Below, in pieces: positions 1 to 5,369 of a stretch of 5,412 nt of DNA. Below the pieces are notes generated by a model, which worked only from the letters and a program-made list of their open reading frames with translations, made no database searches and was not told the DNA's origin. Every line of letters starts with the position of its first letter. Positions within the stretch are counted from its first letter, which is position 1. Source of the DNA: Ferroglobus sp964463865 (GTDB lineage: Archaea; Halobacteriota; Archaeoglobi; Archaeoglobales; Archaeoglobaceae); contig CAYXDX010000090.1 of NCBI GenBank assembly GCA_964463865.1, positions 1 to 5,412 of the forward strand, given 5' to 3'. Both the position numbers and the translations under genes were made by a program.

Positions 1-3
1 TTC

Positions 4-53
4 ATCACCTCTGGGTTTTGGTGGATTGGTAGTTCTATATAAAGGTTTTGGTG
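4..53 (-). promoter_or_regulatory. Promoter and ribosome binding site of a minus-strand gene lying off the left edge
   Basis: Read on the minus strand, positions 43-36 give TTTATATA, a very good archaeal box A. It is preceded by an A-rich BRE-like stretch (50-44, CAAAACC). About 26 bases downstream, transcription would begin near position 13. Positions 11-4 read GAGGTGAT, complementary to the 3' end of archaeal 16S rRNA, so this is a strong Shine-Dalgarno sequence. An ATG at 5-3 overlaps it and is too close to be the usual start, so the start codon probably lies a few bases beyond the window. The gene therefore has its own promoter although it follows the radical SAM gene on the same strand. 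What it encodes cannot be seen. Confidence 0.7.
14..53. repeat. Perfect 10-bp direct repeat flanking the TATA box
   Basis: GGTTTTGGTG occurs at 14-23 and again at 44-53 on the plus strand (CACCAAAACC in the direction of transcription). The copies start exactly 30 bp apart, about three helical turns. One copy covers the BRE region just upstream of the TATA box at 36-43; the other lies between the TATA box and the Shine-Dalgarno sequence, over the predicted transcription start. This arrangement suits a pair of operator sites for a repressor that would block TBP/TFB or RNA polymerase. That role is inferred; only the repeat and its placement are seen. Confidence 0.55.
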
Positions 54-61
54 AAGGTCTC

Positions 62-86
62 GAAACTTAAAGAAATTTGCAAAACG
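62..86 (-). terminator. T-rich stretch after the radical SAM gene, possible terminator
   Basis: Directly after the TGA of the radical SAM gene the minus strand is T-rich, with a TTTT run, then TTTCTTT, then TTT, and there is no clear hairpin. Archaeal RNA polymerase often terminates at short U tracts without a stem-loop. With a separate promoter starting about 30 bases further on, termination here is reasonable, but the T runs are short and interrupted. Confidence 0.3.
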
Positions 87-1217
87 TCAAAAACACGTTT
101 TTCCAAAAATTCTACACATTACCGGATCTGCCCCGAAAATGTCACCCGAATACTTCAAGGCTCTGAATCTGCAACCACCCCTGCAGACGTCTTTAAATTC
201 GCACTCGCACCGAAGTTCGTCAAGTCTCCAAACGTATTTTTCCTTCAATCGATCCCAGCAAGTTTTCAGACCTTCGGAAACGTTGCCCACGTAGTCTTCG
301 AAAAATCCGCACTTCGAAACGTAGCCTTCTGGAGAGACCGAAGCGAAGTGAGAGCCGCAAGCGTATCCCTCGCTTCCCTCATGCCCCAGCTCGCCGAAGC
401 CGTATTTACTCATTATGTCCGCCGCGATCTCGAAGTCTGGAACCACATCCTCGTCAGTCGTCGGGTAATCGATGGCCCAGCTCGAAACTCCCAGCTCCCT
501 GAGGATTTCGTTTAGCCTCTCAAATTCTTGGACGTTGAACTTCGTAACCATCGTGGACACGGAAACCCTGACTCCTGCCTTTACGAGAGTTCTGATCGCT
601 CCAAAAACGCGATCGACTTTGACACCTCTCAACGTTTCGTGTCCCTGAAGCCCGTCAACGCTTACCTGAACCTCGTCCACCAAACTTCCGAGCATTTCAG
701 CTTCTCTTTCACCTATCAGAGTTCCGTTGGAAAGCAAAACGATTCTAAAAGGCTTCTTCCTCGCATACTCCAAGAACTTCCAGATTTCCGGGTGCAAGAG
801 TGGTTCCCCTCCAGAGACTATGAGTTTCAGCCCACCGATCTCGTAAAACTCGTCCACAATTTTTCTGAACGTGTCGAAGCTCATGAATTCTTTTCTCTGA
901 CTCACGTAGCAGTGCTTACACTTCAAATTACAGAGCCACGTAACGTTGACGAGAAGGTATCGAAGAGAGGGTTCATCCGAGCTTATCACGTCGACTTCTA
1001 TTTTTTGATCGTCAGGAACGACCAAACCTTCAGAGATTAGAAAGTTCAGAAATTCTTCATCGACTTCGTCGACAGGCCTACCGTCGCAATTCTTCAAAAA
1101 TTCGAAGGCTTCATCGTCGAGTTCGTAAAGTTCGTCAGTGTCCGCTTTGTAGACGTACGGTCTGTCGTAAACTCTCAACATAACCCTGTCGGCGAGCCTC
1201 AAGTTCACGGGAGACAC
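87..1217 (-). CDS. Radical SAM/SPASM enzyme with N-terminal PqqD-like (RRE) domain, probable peptide-modifying maturase
   Basis: A 376-residue cytoplasmic enzyme predicted to cleave S-adenosylmethionine at a [4Fe-4S] cluster and carry out radical chemistry, probably on a peptide. The cluster-binding CX3CX2C motif is C96, C100, C103, and the SAM-binding GGEP is 136-139. A SPASM-type auxiliary cluster region follows: C287, then G298-X4-C303, then C337-X-C339-X5-C345-X3-C349, with C368 as the last ligand. C320 and C375 are extra. Residues about 12-66 (a hydrophobic strand pair, an ELDDEAFEFL helix, then CDG) resemble PqqD-type RiPP recognition domains. The first codon is GTG, about 29 bases after a TATA box, so the message is probably leaderless; an in-frame TAA lies upstream. 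M13 is an alternative start but would cut into the N-terminal domain. I recall an Archaeoglobus family (AF0577 type) with this architecture. Substrate is unknown. Alternatives are maturation of an enzyme active site or cofactor, or an Ahb-like haem enzyme. Radical SAM/SPASM is near certain; peptide modification is inferred. Confidence 0.9.
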   Translation of the reverse strand: MSPVNLRLADRVMLRVYDRPYVYKADTDELYELDDEAFEFLKNCDGRPVDEVDEEFLNFLISEGLVVPDDQKIEVDVISSDEPSLRYLLVNVTWLCNLKCKHCYVSQRKEFMSFDTFRKIVDEFYEIGGLKLIVSGGEPLLHPEIWKFLEYARKKPFRIVLLSNGTLIGEREAEMLGSLVDEVQVSVDGLQGHETLRGVKVDRVFGAIRTLVKAGVRVSVSTMVTKFNVQEFERLNEILRELGVSSWAIDYPTTDEDVVPDFEIAADIMSKYGFGELGHEGSEGYACGSHFASVSPEGYVSKCGFFEDYVGNVSEGLKTCWDRLKEKYVWRLDELRCECEFKDVCRGGCRFRALKYSGDIFGADPVMCRIFGKTCF

Positions 1218-1250
1218 CGAAGTCTCATTAGTTTACACCAAATATATAAG
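1218..1250 (-). promoter_or_regulatory. Promoter of the radical SAM gene
   Basis: On the minus strand, positions 1250-1241 read CTTATATATT, a good archaeal TATA box. Its centre is about 29 bases before the GTG at 1217, which predicts transcription starting at or a few bases before the start codon. No Shine-Dalgarno sequence is visible, consistent with a leaderless message. A second similar ACTTATAA element at 1270-1263 could be a distal alternative. TTTGGTG on the minus strand (1242-1236), just downstream of the TATA box, shares seven bases with the repeat at the left-edge promoter, in the opposite orientation. Confidence 0.6.
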
Positions 1251-1270
1251 TGTGTCGAAAAATTATAAGT

Positions 1271-1286
1271 TTTTTATTTAAAATAC
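1271..1286. promoter_or_regulatory. Extra A+T-rich TATA-like element in the divergent intergenic region
   Basis: A T5-ATTTAAAATA tract lies in the middle of the 139-bp divergent region. On the plus strand it could act as a distal promoter giving aIF2 gamma a leader of about 50 bases. It could equally be plain A+T-rich spacer. No open reading frame with coding character and no stable hairpin follows it. Confidence 0.2.
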
Positions 1287-1325
1287 CGAATGTTCTACGT
1301 CGATCTCTCGGGGAATAAGTCAAGA

Positions 1326-1356
1326 TTTAAATAACAGTATAGCCATTCCTCAAAAT
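1326..1356 (+). promoter_or_regulatory. Promoter of the aIF2 gamma - PIN - hjc cluster
   Basis: TTTAAATA at 1326-1333 is a good archaeal box A, preceded by the purine-rich CAAGA as a plausible BRE. Its centre is about 27 bases before the ATG at 1357, so transcription should begin at or within a few bases of the start codon. There is no Shine-Dalgarno sequence before the ATG, so the aIF2 gamma message is probably leaderless. Confidence 0.65.
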
Positions 1357-2577
1357 ATGTCAGTTCCGCTACCTGAAGTTAACATAGGAATGGTCGGTCA
1401 CGTTGATCACGGAAAAACGACTCTTGTCGCCGCTTTAAGCGGTGTTTGGACCGACAGGCACAGCGAAGAATTAAAAAGAGGTATATCGATCAAGCTCGGT
1501 TACGCTGACGCGACCTTCAGAAAGTGTCCTCTCTGCGAACCTCCCGAAGCCTACACGGTCGAAGCCAAGTGTCCGAAGCACGGAGTGGAGACCGAGATTC
1601 TGAGGACGGTCAGCTTCGTCGACAGTCCCGGACACGAGACGCTAATGGCAACGATGCTTAGCGGTGCCGCGCTGATGGACGGAGCCGTGCTCGTAATAGC
1701 GGCTAACGAAAAGTGTCCGAGACCCCAGACTAAGGAGCACCTAATGGCTCTCGAAATCATAGGGGTCGACAAAATCGTCATCGCCCAGAACAAAATCGAC
1801 ATCGTGTCGAAAGACAGAGTTCTCGAAAACTACAAAGAAATAAAGGAGTTCGTCAAGGGAACGATAGCCGAGGACGCTCCGATAATACCGATATCTGCCC
1901 AGCAAAAGGTGAACATCGACGCGTTGATAGAGGCGATAGAGGAGACCATTCCGACACCGGAGAGAGATCTGAGTTCCCCCCCTCTGATGCACATTGCAAG
2001 AAGTTTCGACGTGAACAAACCCGGGACGCCTCCAGAGAAACTGATGGGTGGAGTAGTAGGAGGTAGCCTCGCGAGAGGTAAGCTGAAAGTCGGGGACGAG
2101 ATCGAGATCAGACCGGGCTTGAAGGACGAGAGAGGAAACTATAACCCGATCTACACGGAAGTCGTGAGCATAATGGCTTCCGGCAGGCAGATAGAAGAGG
2201 CTACTCCAGGAGGACTCATCGGCGTGGCCACGAAGCTCGACCCGTTTTTGACGAAGAGCGACGGTCTTGTAGGCAATGTTCTCGGACACCCGGGAAAGCT
2301 CCCCGAAGTTTTGCACGAGTTCACGATGGAAGTCCAGCTCCTCGAAAGAGTCGTCGGAACGGAAGAAGAGCTGAAGGTCGAGAAGATAAAGATGAACGAA
2401 CCGCTAATGCTTGCTGTCGGAACCGCCATAACTCTTGGAGTCGTAACGTCTGCGAGAGACGACGTAGTCGAAGTAAAGCTGAAGAGACCCGTCTGTGCTG
2501 AAAAGGGCGATAGAGTGGCTATAAGCAGAAGAGTTGGAACGAGATGGAGGCTGATAGGTGCCGGAAGAATAAAGTAA
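1357..2577 (+). CDS. eif2g: Translation initiation factor aIF2 subunit gamma (GTPase)
   Basis: The 406-residue core GTPase of archaeal initiation factor 2. The alpha-beta-gamma trimer delivers initiator Met-tRNA to the small ribosomal subunit. The G domain shows G1 GHVDHGKT (14-21), switch 1 RGISIKLGYAD (41-51, with Ser where many homologues have Thr), G3 DSPGH (89-93), G4 NKID (145-148) and G5 SAQ (180-182). The zinc-knuckle insertion typical of eIF2/aIF2 gamma is present as C57-X2-C60 and C72-X2-H75, with His in place of the usual fourth Cys. Beta-barrel domain II begins near residue 208 and domain III near 320; the C-terminus (WRLIGAGRIK) is typical and complete. Length fits the family. 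The knuckle and the switch 1 sequence separate it from EF-Tu and SelB. It is the first gene of a cluster with the PIN and Hjc genes, and its last 34 bases are also read as the start of the PIN gene. Confidence 0.98.
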   Translation: MSVPLPEVNIGMVGHVDHGKTTLVAALSGVWTDRHSEELKRGISIKLGYADATFRKCPLCEPPEAYTVEAKCPKHGVETEILRTVSFVDSPGHETLMATMLSGAALMDGAVLVIAANEKCPRPQTKEHLMALEIIGVDKIVIAQNKIDIVSKDRVLENYKEIKEFVKGTIAEDAPIIPISAQQKVNIDALIEAIEETIPTPERDLSSPPLMHIARSFDVNKPGTPPEKLMGGVVGGSLARGKLKVGDEIEIRPGLKDERGNYNPIYTEVVSIMASGRQIEEATPGGLIGVATKLDPFLTKSDGLVGNVLGHPGKLPEVLHEFTMEVQLLERVVGTEEELKVEKIKMNEPLMLAVGTAITLGVVTSARDDVVEVKLKRPVCAEKGDRVAISRRVGTRWRLIGAGRIK

Positions 2578-2960
2578 GGTCTGCCGTCCTTGATACGAAC
2601 GTCCTTATTTACATTTTCACTCAAAAAGTTGACCTCCTCGACCAGCTCAGGGACTACGGTTTCAAGAAGTTTATGATTCCGGACAAGGTCGTCGAAGAGC
2701 TCAAAAACTTGAGCGTATCTTTAACTGGAAAGGAGAAGAGAGCCGCAAAAATGGCTTTAAATTTGATAGAAAGGTGTGGTGACTGCGAAGTCGTGGAAAC
2801 TAATGCCGTAGGCACGGACTCGGCAATACTCGAAGTCGCGAAGAAGTTCAACGCCGTCGTAATATCCAACGACAAAAACCTAAGAAAGAGAGCGAGAGAG
2901 GAGAACGTGGAGACCGGATACCTGAGAGAGCTGAAGTTCGTCGAGCTGGAGGAATTTTGA
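2544..2960 (+). CDS. PIN-domain nuclease, Fcf1/AF0591-like
   Basis: A 138-residue single PIN domain, the fold of metal-dependent ribonucleases. The acidic active-site residues are visible: D17 in VLDTNVLIY, E52 in VVEEL, D92 in GTDSAIL and D110 in ISNDKNLR. The sequence resembles the archaeal group related to eukaryotic Fcf1/Utp24, which cuts pre-rRNA, and the A. fulgidus AF0591 type. Location directly behind aIF2 gamma is, to my knowledge, common in euryarchaea and supports a ribosome or RNA-processing role rather than a VapC toxin; no antitoxin gene is adjacent. The only in-frame ATG before the first strand is at 2544, inside the aIF2 gamma gene, giving a 34-base overlap and roughly ten extra N-terminal residues. 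No strong Shine-Dalgarno sequence precedes it, so translation may be coupled to aIF2 gamma. The fold is sure; the exact RNA target is not. Confidence 0.88.
   Translation: MEADRCRKNKVRSAVLDTNVLIYIFTQKVDLLDQLRDYGFKKFMIPDKVVEELKNLSVSLTGKEKRAAKMALNLIERCGDCEVVETNAVGTDSAILEVAKKFNAVVISNDKNLRKRAREENVETGYLRELKFVELEEF
2948..2952 (+). promoter_or_regulatory. Shine-Dalgarno sequence of hjc
   Basis: GGAGG lies seven bases before the ATG at 2960, inside the end of the PIN gene. It decides the hjc start: ATG at 2960 is preferred over the in-frame TTG at 2957. It also contrasts with the first genes of transcripts here, which lack such a site. Confidence 0.75.
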
Positions 2961-3358
2961 TGAAGAGAAAAGGTAGCAGGTTCGAAAGAGAGCTCCTGAA
3001 CCTCTTCTGGGAGAGCGGCTTCGCCGCGATAAGAGTAGCTGGAAGCGGTTCTTCGTCAAATCCTTCTCCCGACTTGGTGGCTGGCAACGGAAAGAAGTTT
3101 TACGCGGTAGAAGTGAAGATGAGGAAAAACCTCCCGCTCTACATCAGCGGAGAAAGGGTTAGGGAGCTCGCGATGTTTTCAAACCTGTTCGGGGCCGAGC
3201 CGCTGATAGCTCTGAAGTTGCCGAGAAAAAAGTGGAAGTTCTTCAGGATAGAAGACCTGATAGAGACCGAGAAAGGCTACAAGATTAGCGAGGAGAACTA
3301 CCACCTCGGAAAAGACTTCGGCGAGATTACTGGAAAGTTCATTCAAAAAAGGTTTTAA
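2960..3358 (+). CDS. hjc: Holliday junction resolvase Hjc
   Basis: A 132-residue archaeal endonuclease that acts as a homodimer and cuts four-way DNA junctions in recombination and repair of stalled forks. The N-terminal motif KGSRFERELL and the nuclease core are clear. Counting from the ATG, E9, R10, R25, D38 (in PSPDLVAG), E51 and K53 (in VEVK) match the catalytic or essential positions I recall for P. furiosus Hjc (E9, R10, R25, D33, E46, K48). The loop before D38 (GSGSSSNPSPD) is about five residues longer than in that enzyme. The C-terminal segment from about residue 95 adds basic and aromatic residues. The start ATG overlaps the PIN stop as TGATG and has a good Shine-Dalgarno sequence. 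The stop overlaps the convergent glycosyltransferase gene by 3 bp. Hjc is favoured over the paralogue Hje by the KGSRFERE-type start and overall similarity, but Hje is not fully excluded. Confidence 0.93.
   Translation: MKRKGSRFERELLNLFWESGFAAIRVAGSGSSSNPSPDLVAGNGKKFYAVEVKMRKNLPLYISGERVRELAMFSNLFGAEPLIALKLPRKKWKFFRIEDLIETEKGYKISEENYHLGKDFGEITGKFIQKRF
3345..3350 (-). terminator. U tract ending the GH130-glycosyltransferase transcript
   Basis: Four bases beyond the TAA of the glycosyltransferase, the minus strand reads TTTTTT, inside the last codons of hjc. Such a tract is a typical archaeal terminator signal and lies where it would limit convergent read-through into hjc. On the plus strand no comparable T tract follows hjc closely. 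Confidence 0.4.
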
Positions 3359-4404
3359 TTACCCGTCAACAACTCCTCAAATAGCTCGACGTATTTCTTG
3401 GCTACAGCCTCCGGAGAATTCTTTCTCACGTACTCTTCTGCAGCGAGTAACGTCCTCCTAACGTCCAAATTCCCTGCAAAGAATTCCCTCACCTTTCGTT
3501 TCAGTTCTTCGACGTCTCTGTACTTTACGACCTCATCTTTGAGAAAGCTCACGAACTCCGTGTCCGACGTAAATATAGGAGTCAAAGCTCCAAGACACAT
3601 TAGAACCGAGCTCGAAACCACCACCTCACCTTCTCTAACCTCGCTCTTCTCCTTGTGTATCAGGCAGATATCGGAAGCGTGCAGATACTCGTAAAGGTCC
3701 ATAAGAGGCAACCTCGCCCTTCTGACCTCTATAAAGCCGTGTTCGGGAATTTTTACCCTCGACTCAGGGTCCACAAGAACGAGAAACTTGAATTCGACCT
3801 CCTCGCTTACCTCCTTTAACGCGGGTATCACTGGAAGGACGTGCAGCTCCGGAGCCCAGCCGTAGCTGAGGATGACGTTTTCGTAGTCTATTCCAAGCTT
3901 CCTCCTCGCTCGGTCTTTGTCCCCTCTAATTAGCGGACCCGTTGGATACGGAATCACCCTGATCCTGTCCCCGAACTTTGGAATGTTCTTCCACTGCCTG
4001 ACGTACCTCTCGTCGAAGCAAACCACTGCGTCCCACTCGAACTCGTAAAAAATCGGATTGGTCGGTGGCTTTCTTTCGTGAATGACGTAGACAGTCTTCG
4101 CTTTCTTCTTTATCTGTGGAAAGATCTCCAAAAGGTTCTTCAAAGGTGTCCACTCAAGCCTCTGGGCGAAAAATATATCGTAGTCTTCTTCAAGGAAGGG
4201 TTCCGGATCGAAAAACGTTTTAGTGTGGTCTCCTTCGTCGCTGTAACACCGGACAACGAACTCCTCGTCCTCTCCAACTGGCCTTATGTTGTTCGGTGCG
4301 AAGACCACTATTTCGTGTTCTTTAGCCCACTCTCTGCCCACGAGCTCCGCGAGTAAGGAAACTCCGCAGGCGGTATTCCACCTCGAAAGAATTGCTATCT
4401 TCAT
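3355..4404 (-). CDS. GT-B fold glycosyltransferase, GT4-like
   Basis: A 349-residue cytoplasmic protein without signal peptide or membrane segments. It probably transfers a sugar from an activated donor to a glycan, lipid or small molecule. It starts MKIAILSRWNTACGVS, the first strand and glycine loop of GT-B enzymes (C13, G14, V15, S16), and the N-terminal domain runs to about 155 (including VIHER, 108-112). The C-terminal Rossmann domain holds the strand ILSYGWAPELHVLP (178-191) in place of the usual G-R/K donor region, LYEYLHASDICL (237-248) and the region corresponding to the GT4 EX7E motif. There the first Glu can be placed at E258, but the second position is S266. The ATG at 4404 is chosen because it begins the first strand and overlaps the GH130 stop as ATGA; an upstream in-frame ATG at 4455 adds a basic tail lying within GH130. 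It is co-transcribed with GH130, which points to mannose-containing or related glycans. Donor and acceptor are unknown. Confidence 0.82.
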   Translation of the reverse strand: MKIAILSRWNTACGVSLLAELVGREWAKEHEIVVFAPNNIRPVGEDEEFVVRCYSDEGDHTKTFFDPEPFLEEDYDIFFAQRLEWTPLKNLLEIFPQIKKKAKTVYVIHERKPPTNPIFYEFEWDAVVCFDERYVRQWKNIPKFGDRIRVIPYPTGPLIRGDKDRARRKLGIDYENVILSYGWAPELHVLPVIPALKEVSEEVEFKFLVLVDPESRVKIPEHGFIEVRRARLPLMDLYEYLHASDICLIHKEKSEVREGEVVVSSSVLMCLGALTPIFTSDTEFVSFLKDEVVKYRDVEELKRKVREFFAGNLDVRRTLLAAEEYVRKNSPEAVAKKYVELFEELLTGN

Positions 4405-5369
4405 GGCACCAAGTAGTCGAGCACATCGTTTAAGTTTGCCGAAGCGACGCAGCAAACCTTGTCCGCGGCTCCGTAGAATACGAGAAGTTCGTCGCCAACG
4501 ACGACCGCTCCAGTAGGGAAAACCACGTTGGGAACGTCTCCTTCTTTTTCGTATTCCTTCTCCGGCTCGAGTATCGGCTTCGACGTCTTAGCAACAACCT
4601 TCCAGGGCTTCTCCAAGTCGAGCAGAGCAGCTCCGACTCTATACACGTTCTTGTCGTCGACTCCGTGGTATATAAGCAGCCAGCCCTTCTCAGTCTCTAC
4701 GGGCGGCGGACCCGCGCCAATCTTGTTTTCCTCCCACTTCTCCTCCGGAGATAGAACGAGTTTGTGCTCCTTCATAATTCCGGGAAGTTCGTCGAGAAAG
4801 GACAGCCAGATGCTCGGTCTATCCGTTCCGTAATCGCCACCCACCCAGTTCGCCGGTCTGTGGAGTGCCAGTATTTTACCGTCTATTCTCCTCGGAAATA
4901 GGACGAGGTTCCTCTCCTCGGCATCGTAAGGCGTTAAAATTCCGAGCCGCCTAAAGCTGTCGAGATCCTTCGACACGGCAACCGCACATCGCGAAAACGC
5001 CTGCTCAGGTTTCGGTAAGCCTACCTTCATGCGAACCCCAAACGGAGGGGCGGGAGTGCACGTGGTTACATACGTCATGTAATAAACCCCTTCGATTTCC
5101 GTAATTCTCGGGTCCTCTACTGACAACTCCCACAACTTCAAATCCGGACCGAAAACGGGCTCTTGCTTCCTCTCGACGAGGTTTAGTTCCTCGTCGAAGA
5201 TCGCCAACCCCAAGCTCGACGCGTAGTTGAAGTAGTCTCCAACGGCTCTGTAAAATACGTAGATTTTCCCGTCCTTTTTTATTGCCGCCGGATTAAAAGT
5301 CGCTAAAGCTTCCCAATCGTCACCTCTTGGCTCTATTATCGGATTTCTTCTGTGTCGTTTGAGTTTCAT
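4401..5369 (-). CDS. GH130-family glycoside phosphorylase or hydrolase (beta-mannoside-type)
   Basis: A 322-residue five-bladed beta-propeller enzyme of glycoside hydrolase family 130, which includes beta-1,4-mannosyl-oligosaccharide phosphorylases and beta-1,2-mannosidases. Family landmarks run in order: NPIIEP (9-14), FNPAA (25-29), IYVFYRAVG (36-44), VEDPRI (84-89) with the proposed general acid D86, RNLVLFPRR (153-161), LALHRP (167-172), SIWLS (186-190), KIGAGPPP (216-223), LIYHGVD (232-238) and VFPTGA (283-288). R153, N154, H170, R171, Y234 and H235 fall where phosphorylases of the family carry phosphate-binding residues, so phosphorolysis is favoured, though my alignment is by eye. There is no signal peptide, so it acts in the cytoplasm. 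Its length is near the family norm and the start ATG immediately precedes the first motif. It is the first gene of an operon with the glycosyltransferase, with a 4-bp overlap. Sugar linkage cannot be read from sequence alone. Confidence 0.9.
   Translation of the reverse strand: MKLKRHRRNPIIEPRGDDWEALATFNPAAIKKDGKIYVFYRAVGDYFNYASSLGLAIFDEELNLVERKQEPVFGPDLKLWELSVEDPRITEIEGVYYMTYVTTCTPAPPFGVRMKVGLPKPEQAFSRCAVAVSKDLDSFRRLGILTPYDAEERNLVLFPRRIDGKILALHRPANWVGGDYGTDRPSIWLSFLDELPGIMKEHKLVLSPEEKWEENKIGAGPPPVETEKGWLLIYHGVDDKNVYRVGAALLDLEKPWKVVAKTSKPILEPEKEYEKEGDVPNVVFPTGAVVVGDELLVFYGAADKVCCVASANLNDVLDYLVP

Noticed and set aside
48..1040. Two long plus-strand open frames (155 and 170 codons) opposite the radical SAM gene
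   Set aside because: Both lie antisense to a gene with complete radical SAM and SPASM motifs; the translations are low in recognisable motifs and have irregular composition, as expected for shadow frames.
1205..1228. Minus-strand mini-frame MRLRCLP overlapping the radical SAM start, considered as a precursor or leader peptide
   Set aside because: Seven codons, out of frame, overlapping the GTG start, with no ribosome binding site. Too short to argue for.
1226..1250. TTTACACCAAA-type imperfect palindrome near the radical SAM TATA box as an operator
   Set aside because: Only the outer TTT/AAA arms match well; too degenerate in A+T-rich DNA to call.
1290..1334. Plus-strand 14-codon frame starting MFYVDLSG in the divergent spacer, considered as a precursor peptide
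   Set aside because: It runs through the aIF2 gamma TATA box, lacks a ribosome binding site, has no Cys and no suitably spaced promoter.
1741..2316. A 191-codon minus-strand frame inside aIF2 gamma
   Set aside because: It is antisense to a highly conserved GTPase with every motif intact; the translation shows no domain and has no promoter or ribosome binding site.
2544..2960. PIN protein as a VapC toxin of a toxin-antitoxin pair
   Set aside because: No small antitoxin gene precedes it; it directly follows and overlaps aIF2 gamma, and its sequence fits the Fcf1/AF0591-like group better.
4405..4455. Longer glycosyltransferase start at 4455
   Set aside because: It would add 17 basic residues encoded inside GH130; the ATG at 4404 forms the usual ATGA overlap and begins exactly at the first beta strand.
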